Source: an uncultured Sutterella sp. (GTDB lineage: Bacteria > Pseudomonadota > Gammaproteobacteria > Burkholderiales > Burkholderiaceae_F). Taken from it: a DNA stretch of 9,774 nt. The stretch is from NCBI GenBank assembly GCA_937906995.1, contig CALESB010000052.1, positions 1 to 9,774 of the forward strand, written 5' to 3'. A model generated the notes under the pieces. It was not told where the DNA came from. It saw only the letters and a program-made list of their open reading frames with translations, and did not search any database. How positions within the stretch are numbered: the first letter of the stretch is position 1; each line of letters begins with the position of its first letter. The translations under genes were made by a program, and so were the position numbers. Below, one piece after another: positions 5,323 through 9,774 of this stretch.

Positions 5323-6936
5323 ATGTTTAAGTTTGATGCTCAAGACTATCCTTATGCTTCTAAGCGCAACGTGGTTTATGCCAAAAATGGTATGTCTTGC
5401 GTTGGTAACCCTTCTGGTGCTGCCGCAGGCCTTAAAGTATTGCTTCAGGGAGGTAATGCTATTGACGCAGCCGTGGCCGTGGCTTGTGCTCAACCCGTGG
5501 TAGAACCAACAGGTAACGGCTTAGGGGCAGACTGCTTTGCATTGATTTGGTTTAAAGGCAAGCTTTATGCCATCAATGGCTCTGGCCCCCTACCGATGCT
5601 CGCAAGCATTGAAGAACTTAAAAAGCGTGGCTTTGATGCGATTCCGCCTTATGGCGTAGAACCCATTAATGTGCCCGGTGCCGTCGGTGGCTGGATGGCC
5701 ATGCACGAGCGCTTTGGGCGCTTACCCCTTGAAGATGTGATGGCTCCAGCTATTGATTACGCCGAAAACGGCTACCCCGTCTCACCCAACATCAGCCGTC
5801 TTTGGGAAGAGGCCTTTAATACCTACAGTAAATACAAAGATCGTCCAGAATTCCAAGGCTTTTTTGACACGTTCTGCCCGAAGGGTAGCTGGATGAAACC
5901 TGGTGAAGTCTTCAAGAGCCACGATATGGCAGAGACCTTGCGAGAACTTTGCCGTACCAAGGGCGAGTCCTTCTATCGTGGCGAACTAGCCAAGAAGATG
6001 GACGCTTTCATGAAAGAGCACAAGGGCTTTTTGCGCTATGAAGACTTGGCTAAATACCAACCTGAATGGGTTGAACCGTTAAAGACCAATTATCGTGGAT
6101 ATGACGTTTGGGAAATTCCGCCCAATAGCCACGGTATTACCGTCTTGATGGCCTTGAACATCTTAAAGGGCTTTGAATTTGGTGAACGCGACACAGTCGA
6201 TACGATGCACAAGCAAATAGAAGCCATGAAGCTTGCCTTCATCGACACGATGGAATACGTTGCTGAACCCTCTCACATGATCGTTACCAACGAAGAACTC
6301 TTGTCTGAGCGCTATGCCGACGATCGTCGCAAACTCATTAAGATGGATTCGGCTTTAATGCCTGAGGTTGGTGACCCCCGCTACAGCTCTACGGTGTACT
6401 TTGCTACTGCAGATGCTGAAGGCAACATGGTGAGCATGATCCAAAGTAATTTCCGTGGCTTTGGCTCCGGTATTGTCATCCCGGGCACTGGCATTTCATT
6501 AAACGACCGTGCACAAAACTTCCGCTTTGATCCGGATCACCCCAATGCGTTTGAAGGTGGCAAACGCCCCTATCACACGATTATTCCCGCCTTTATTAGC
6601 CAAGGTGATAAGCCTATCTCTGCTTTAGGCATCATGGGTGGCTGGATGCAACCACAAGCTCACTTGCAAGTGATCATGAACATGATTGACTTCGGTCTCA
6701 ACCCCCAACAAGCCTTGGATGCACCCCGTTGGCAATGGATCGGTGGCAAGAAAGTAGAAGTGGAACAAGATACGCCTAACCACATCATTCGTAAACTTCA
6801 ACGCATGGGCCATGATATCGTGGTTCAACCCGATCCCTATCACATGGGACGCGGTCAGGTGATTTTACGCGATGAAGATGGTGTGCTTTGTGCCGGTACG
6901 GAAAAACGCACGGATGGACATATCGCAGCATTTTAG
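5323..6936 (+). CDS. Gamma-glutamyltranspeptidase-family (Ntn) hydrolase, cytoplasmic YwrD-like type
   Basis: The 537-residue protein is a full-length member of the GGT family, which cleaves gamma-glutamyl bonds (for example in glutathione) after self-processing into two subunits. Visible motifs include the N-terminal GNPSGAAAGLKVLLQGGNAIDAAVA (about 28-52), the VVEPTGNGLGAD substrate-loop region (59-70), NVPGAVGGW (116-124), and the processing site SSTVYFATADAEGN, in which T357 should become the nucleophile of the small subunit. SNFRGFGSGIVIPGTGISLNDR (375-396) and GIMGGWMQPQAHLQV (436-450) follow. The last two motifs resemble the YwrD-like branch rather than classical periplasmic GGT. There is no signal peptide, so it acts in the cytoplasm, unlike Escherichia coli GGT. 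The region where classical GGT has its glutamate-binding arginine reads INGSGPLPM (about 84-92), with no arginine, so substrate preference may differ. It is cotranscribed with the preceding transporter. Confidence 0.88.
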   Translation: MFKFDAQDYPYASKRNVVYAKNGMSCVGNPSGAAAGLKVLLQGGNAIDAAVAVACAQPVVEPTGNGLGADCFALIWFKGKLYAINGSGPLPMLASIEELKKRGFDAIPPYGVEPINVPGAVGGWMAMHERFGRLPLEDVMAPAIDYAENGYPVSPNISRLWEEAFNTYSKYKDRPEFQGFFDTFCPKGSWMKPGEVFKSHDMAETLRELCRTKGESFYRGELAKKMDAFMKEHKGFLRYEDLAKYQPEWVEPLKTNYRGYDVWEIPPNSHGITVLMALNILKGFEFGERDTVDTMHKQIEAMKLAFIDTMEYVAEPSHMIVTNEELLSERYADDRRKLIKMDSALMPEVGDPRYSSTVYFATADAEGNMVSMIQSNFRGFGSGIVIPGTGISLNDRAQNFRFDPDHPNAFEGGKRPYHTIIPAFISQGDKPISALGIMGGWMQPQAHLQVIMNMIDFGLNPQQALDAPRWQWIGGKKVEVEQDTPNHIIRKLQRMGHDIVVQPDPYHMGRGQVILRDEDGVLCAGTEKRTDGHIAAF

Positions 6937-6955
6937 TTAGCTATAGCTGAAAATT

Positions 6956-6990
6956 AACCCGAGTTGTTTTCCTATCAACTCGGGTTTCTT
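6956..6990 (+). terminator. Intrinsic terminator of the transporter-ggt operon
   Basis: Perfect 11-bp arms AACCCGAGTTG (6956-6966) and CAACTCGGGTT (6976-6986) enclose a 9-base loop and are followed by a T-rich tail (TCTTTATAT). It starts 19 bases after the ggt stop and separates the operon from hipBA. Confidence 0.92.
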
Positions 6991-7003
6991 TATATAAAAA
7001 AAG

Positions 7004-7017
7004 TGTATAAAACTACA
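7004..7017. promoter_or_regulatory. Putative HipB operator 1
   Basis: TGTATAAAACTACA is an imperfect palindrome of the TGTAGT-N2-ACTACA type. It is the exact reverse complement of the third site at 7082-7095. The six bases before it are A-rich, as at the other two sites. Confidence 0.6.
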
Positions 7018-7020
7018 ATC

Positions 7021-7026
7021 TATAAT
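7021..7026 (+). promoter_or_regulatory. -10 box candidate of hipBA
   Basis: A perfect TATAAT lies between operators 1 and 2. No good -35 is seen at the usual distance, where the DNA is A-rich. Use of this box would give a leader of about 60 bases containing sites 2 and 3 and place it under direct control of bound HipB. Confidence 0.35.
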
Positions 7027-7042
7027 CATTTATTCAAAAAAG

Positions 7043-7056
7043 TGTAGTAAACTACA
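7043..7056. promoter_or_regulatory. Putative HipB operator 2 (perfect palindrome)
   Basis: TGTAGTAAACTACA has perfect 6-bp half-sites TGTAGT and ACTACA around AA. It and site 1 share a longer direct repeat (AAAAAAG before the site, CAA after). Its centre is exactly 39 bp from those of sites 1 and 3. Confidence 0.65.
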
Positions 7057-7081
7057 ACTATCTTTAAACTTTCATAAAAAA

Positions 7082-7095
7082 TGTAGTTTTATACA
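7082..7095. promoter_or_regulatory. Putative HipB operator 3, abutting the hipB start codon
   Basis: TGTAGTTTTATACA is the reverse complement of operator 1. Its last base is immediately before the hipB ATG at 7096, so it occupies the place where a Shine-Dalgarno would normally be. Confidence 0.6.
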
Positions 7096-7362
7096 ATGTT
7101 TGTTCATTCTCGCGCTCTTACGGCCAGCGAAATTGGTCAAACCATTCGCAAACGTCGCAAACAATTAGGCTTCACTCTTTCTGATATCGAAGAGGCGACT
7201 TGTATCAGCAAAAAAACAATCATCAAAATTGAAATGGGCGGCGATGCTAAATTTTCAACGATAACAACACTTTTGAGCATCTTAGGCCTAAGTCTAGAGT
7301 TTTCAGAACAAAATCAAAAAGATATCAATGGCGATAAGGAAGAATCTAATGTCTGGATCTAA
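7096..7362 (+). CDS. hipB: HipB-like antitoxin, XRE-family repressor
   Basis: The 88-residue protein has an XRE-type helix-turn-helix domain at about residues 12-66 (EIGQTIRKRRKQLGFTLSDI, then the recognition region CISKKTIIKIEMGG), with the LLSILGLSLEF helix that closes these domains. HipB dimers bind the HipA kinase and repress the operon through palindromic sites. The size and the position directly before a hipA-like gene, with overlapping ends, support this role. Three palindromes lie immediately upstream. The ATG at 7096 is the only reasonable start, since an in-frame stop lies at 7084-7086, but no Shine-Dalgarno precedes it. The tail after residue 70 is polar and could be the flexible protease-sensitive segment typical of antitoxins. 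The DNA is more A/T-rich than the upstream operon. Confidence 0.85.
   Translation: MFVHSRALTASEIGQTIRKRRKQLGFTLSDIEEATCISKKTIIKIEMGGDAKFSTITTLLSILGLSLEFSEQNQKDINGDKEESNVWI
7336..7340 (+). promoter_or_regulatory. Shine-Dalgarno for hipA, inside hipB
   Basis: AAGGA lies 8 bases before the ATG at 7349 and lies within the end of hipB. It decides the hipA start over an upstream in-frame ATG at 7328, which lies before this site. Confidence 0.75.
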
Positions 7363-8680
7363 GGTATTTCTTTTTTTAGGAAAACAGCTAGTTGGAACGG
7401 TCTCCGAAAGTCAAGAAGACCAATCGTTGGTTTTTCAGTATGATCAGCAATGGCAAAAAACTGGCTTTGCTTTATCTCCAGTCCTGAATTTTCAACGATC
7501 TTTTTTTACATCAGATTTTCTAATCTTCTTGGAAAATTTTTTACCCGAAGGTCAGGCTCTTGATCGGCTCTCGATTTTAAATTCGATTTCTAAAAATAAT
7601 GTATTCGCTTTAGCACTTGCCATTAAAAATGACTTAACCGGTGCTCTCAGCCTTTCATTTTCACCGACAAATGTGTCAAGCACAAAGAAACAAACTTTAC
7701 GCAAAATTTCAACTTCAGAGCTTATTGAACGCTTAGAAAATCCGGACATCATTCCGATGGATATTTGGGACAACAAACCACGTTTATCTGTGGCCGGCAT
7801 GCAAAGTAAACTCAATGTCTTGCAAATCAATTCAGAGTGGTTCTTAGTTGATGGCCCTAACATAGCTTCGAATTATCTGTTGAAATTTGAATCACCAGCA
7901 CAAAAAAATTTGTTATTGAACGAATTTTTGACAATGCAACTTGCAACATGCTTGGATCAACCGGTTGCAAAAATTCACCTTGGAATGATTGAAAATCATC
8001 GAATGCTAGAAGTTGAAAGATTTGACAGAAAAATCATTTCATCGGACCAAGAACAGATCTATGTTGCAAGGCGTTATATGATTGATGGCTGTCAGGCCTG
8101 TGGTGTGCCATCCTCAAAAAAATATGAAAGAAATTTTGGCGATAATAAAGATGTTGCACACATTCGAGGCGGTGTGAGTTTTTCCAAACTTTGGCAATTA
8201 CGTCGATATGCAAAAAATCCTATAGTTTTTGAAAATAATCTACTGGATTGGATGTTTTTCAATTTAATCGTTGGCAATTGTGATGCCCATGGAAAAAATG
8301 TTAGCTTTTTCCTGGATCACCAAGGACTTTCTGTTACACCATGGTATGACCTTATCAGCGTTTTGCTCATTCCTTCTGTTGAGCACACTATGGCCTTTTC
8401 AATCGGAGACGAATTTGAGCTTGGCAACGTACACGCTTTGCAAATTCTCTACGAAGCTCAAAACAATGGAATCGCTTTTGAACGAGCTTTCAAACGACTA
8501 AGTCGCATCGTTCAGAAACTTGAGTCTGGGCTTGAAATTTTGCACCCCAGTGATGATTGGAGCACTCAGGAGCTCGAATTTTTCCAAAAATACAAACAAT
8601 TTCTGTTCGACAGAATTGAGTACTGGAAAAAAGAACTCGAAGTCATGCCCGAACTCATGCTTGACCATTCCTTATTTTGA
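7349..8680 (+). CDS. hipA: HipA-like serine/threonine kinase toxin
   Basis: From ATG at 7349 the protein has 443 residues, close to the 440 of Escherichia coli HipA, which phosphorylates glutamyl-tRNA synthetase and induces dormancy. The N-terminal subdomain keeps FTSDFLIFLENFLPEG (about 53-68). The RLSVAGMQSKL motif contains S147, equivalent to the autophosphorylated Ser150 of E. coli HipA. Further motifs are LLKFES with probable ATP lysine K179, VERFDR (222-227), GVPSSKKYE (252-260), catalytic CDAHGKN with D312 and N317, and PWYDLIS with metal-binding D334. All key residues are present, so it should be an active kinase. It overlaps hipB by 14 bases, giving translational coupling. The target is not certain: HipA relatives hit different tRNA synthetases or other proteins. 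The DNA is A/T-rich relative to the ggt operon, consistent with transfer. The gene has no clear terminator and ends 17 bases from a convergent gene. Confidence 0.9.
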   Translation: MSGSKVFLFLGKQLVGTVSESQEDQSLVFQYDQQWQKTGFALSPVLNFQRSFFTSDFLIFLENFLPEGQALDRLSILNSISKNNVFALALAIKNDLTGALSLSFSPTNVSSTKKQTLRKISTSELIERLENPDIIPMDIWDNKPRLSVAGMQSKLNVLQINSEWFLVDGPNIASNYLLKFESPAQKNLLLNEFLTMQLATCLDQPVAKIHLGMIENHRMLEVERFDRKIISSDQEQIYVARRYMIDGCQACGVPSSKKYERNFGDNKDVAHIRGGVSFSKLWQLRRYAKNPIVFENNLLDWMFFNLIVGNCDAHGKNVSFFLDHQGLSVTPWYDLISVLLIPSVEHTMAFSIGDEFELGNVHALQILYEAQNNGIAFERAFKRLSRIVQKLESGLEILHPSDDWSTQELEFFQKYKQFLFDRIEYWKKELEVMPELMLDHSLF

Positions 8681-8697
8681 AATTTGCCTTGCAATGA

Positions 8698-9591
8698 TTA
8701 GAAGGTTGCCTCGCCCTCGCGGTAAACTGGCAACCTTGCTCCCATCATGTAAAGCGAAGCCTCAACATTTCGCAAGGCTCGATCGGACTTAATCCAATCT
8801 GGACAAGACGGAGAAAGCCTTGCCAAACGAATGGATTCGTTCACTAACCAAGACGCCGTAATATTGGATTTTGCGTAACTTCTTTCTTTTAAGGGACGCT
8901 TTTTGATCTTGTCGATCGGTGGAAAATTGTTGTTACCCCAACTGGCATTACGACCATTTTCTTTTTTATCTTTTCCCCACCCCTGTAAACGAACAAGTCG
9001 CAACTCCTCTGGTAAGTCAATCTGATGCGTCAAGCAAAACTCACGAATAAATAATTCAAGGCCTGCTGCAACTCGGCTATCAAACGTAATACTGTTGGGC
9101 AGAATAATCGAATACAAACGCGACAAAAATGAACTCATTCGAGGCCCATACTGACGACCAAAGGCGTCATAGTCAGGGCTTTCATCAGAAAATTGCTCGC
9201 AGGCAAAACTCACTAAATTAGCCAACTCATCTTCATGGTCCTGAAGCCATTGGGCATTATTTTTCACAATGAGTTTTGAAGGCATCACATCTAAAATGAG
9301 CTTGTGTAAGCTCGCACTATCTTTAGCTTTCAGCGCTTCTTGCAAAAGCGGACGCATTTTTTCAATACGCTCGTAAAAGGCCTTATTTTCAGGTTCAAGC
9401 ATATATTGCTCATAAGCATCTTCGAGATTAACAAAGCAGTAATTGACCTTAGGACGTCGTGTCTCAGTCGTGTAGGCTGGATCAAAATTTTTGCCTAGCA
9501 GGTAAAGCGCAAAGTATCGACAAAAATTTTCTACAACCGGCAAAGATAAACAATGTTCTCTAGCTGAAATTAACGAATAGGAAGAAAGCAT
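8698..9591 (-). CDS. Uncharacterised protein with possible OGG/HhH-like C-terminal region (297 aa)
   Basis: I cannot name this 297-residue protein securely. The ATG at 9591 has a GAGAG ribosome site (complement of 9599-9603) at 7 bases. The N-terminal part (about 1-130) is helical, with FCRYFALYLLGKNFDPAY and a charged middle. The most distinctive stretch, about 148-203, reads YGPRMSSFLSRLYSIILP, then FDSRVAAGLELFIREF and PEELRLVRLQGWGK; a second block near the end, RNVEASLYMMGARL, resembles the closing helix of the same group. This pattern (SKxL-F--P then YDSRVA-AL) recalls uncharacterised prokaryotic proteins related to the OGG/HhH-GPD DNA-glycosylase fold, often seen in accessory regions; that link is from memory and low confidence. 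There is no signal peptide or membrane helix. It converges on hipA with a 17-base gap, so it is not in the same operon, yet shares the A/T-rich segment. A defence or DNA-repair role is speculative. Confidence 0.7.
   Translation of the reverse strand: MLSSYSLISAREHCLSLPVVENFCRYFALYLLGKNFDPAYTTETRRPKVNYCFVNLEDAYEQYMLEPENKAFYERIEKMRPLLQEALKAKDSASLHKLILDVMPSKLIVKNNAQWLQDHEDELANLVSFACEQFSDESPDYDAFGRQYGPRMSSFLSRLYSIILPNSITFDSRVAAGLELFIREFCLTHQIDLPEELRLVRLQGWGKDKKENGRNASWGNNNFPPIDKIKKRPLKERSYAKSNITASWLVNESIRLARLSPSCPDWIKSDRALRNVEASLYMMGARLPVYREGEATF
8702..8737. repeat. Inverted repeat at the hipA / unknown-gene convergence
   Basis: Perfect 9-bp arms AAGGTTGCC (8702-8710) and GGCAACCTT (8729-8737) enclose an 18-base loop. 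It lies within the last codons of the minus-strand gene, 22 bases after the hipA stop. Neither side has a good T-tract, so it may act as a weak terminator or transcript-end stabiliser. Confidence 0.45.
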
Positions 9592-9702
9592 GCTTGAACT
9601 CTCATTGTTTTATGAATGAGCTTCTGAATTCTCTTCATATAAACACTAAAGTAATTTATAACATTGTCATCATAGCGCAATAGAAAAAAGAGAGGTGCAA
9701 AT

Positions 9703-9773
9703 CCGATTTAGATCTGAGTTTGTGAACTACCTCTGAATAAATTCAGAGGCTTCATGGGACCTGACTGAATCGG
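9703..9773. mobile_element. Nested inverted repeat, possible IS200/IS605-type end
   Basis: An inner hairpin has 9-bp arms at 9730-9738 (CCTCTGAAT) and 9741-9749. An outer pair, CCGATTTAG (9703-9711) and CTGAATCGG (9765-9773), matches at 8 of 9 positions plus one G-T. The text around the inner hairpin, GTGAACTACC before and GGCTTC after, resembles sequences seen at ends of IS200/IS605 (IS1341-type) elements. No transposase is in the window, so the element would lie to the right or be a non-autonomous copy. The rest of the gap from 9592 holds only the upstream region of the minus-strand gene and nothing else I can name. Confidence 0.4.
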
Positions 9774-9774
9774 T

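Noticed and set aside
7004..7095. CRISPR-like array, because of three regularly spaced repeats
   Set aside because: There are only three short palindromic units, one inverted relative to the first, directly before an XRE repressor gene. Operators explain them better.
7328..7348. Upstream ATG start for hipA
   Set aside because: It precedes the AAGGA site and has no ribosome site of its own; the ATG at 7349 fits the spacing and the usual HipA length.
1..9774. tRNA, rRNA or known riboswitch genes
   Set aside because: I saw no cloverleaf with a conserved T-arm, no rRNA-like conserved blocks, and no recognisable riboswitch core. The leaders are all short.

Overview
The window looks like a stretch of chromosome from a proteobacterium living on amino acids and peptides. 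The gene mix, moderate G+C and codon use would fit a gut Burkholderiales such as the Sutterellaceae, but that placement is a low-confidence guess. Most of the window is metabolic and transport genes, each unit closed by a clear intrinsic terminator. It is framed by two pieces resembling IS200/IS605-family insertion sequences.

Layout. Positions 1-353 hold the 3' remnant of an IS200/IS605 element: a TnpB reading frame that has lost its middle (the RuvC core) but still reads in frame, followed by the element's right-end hairpin. The element stops a few bases before the ribosome binding site of an M20-family metallopeptidase gene (370-1668). Two terminator hairpins follow. On the minus strand come a 61-residue basic protein of unknown function (1765-1950) and an EamA-type ten-helix transporter (2003-2917), separated by a strong inverted repeat. 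A divergent gene (3057-3926) encodes an unrecognised two-helix membrane protein with a long, disordered, charged tail. Positions 4105-6936 are a two-gene operon: a polytopic transporter of unassigned family and a gamma-glutamyltranspeptidase-family enzyme without a signal peptide.

From about 6990 the DNA becomes more A/T-rich. A hipBA-type toxin-antitoxin locus (7096-8680) is preceded by three palindromic operator candidates spaced exactly 39 bp apart. Convergent to it is an unrecognised 297-residue gene (8698-9591) whose C-terminal half recalls the HhH/OGG-like DNA-glycosylase fold (low confidence). The right edge (about 9703-9774) contains a nested inverted repeat resembling another IS200/IS605 end.

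How the genes may work together. The transporter and GGT could import a gamma-glutamyl compound and cleave it in the cytoplasm, and the M20 peptidase could act on small peptides; this is inference from gene order and absent signal peptides. The hipBA block plus convergent unknown gene looks like an acquired segment between the ggt terminator and the right-edge IS-like end. The least explained items are the convergent unknown gene, the evenly spaced operators, and the deleted TnpB that keeps its RNA-forming end against a host ribosome binding site.
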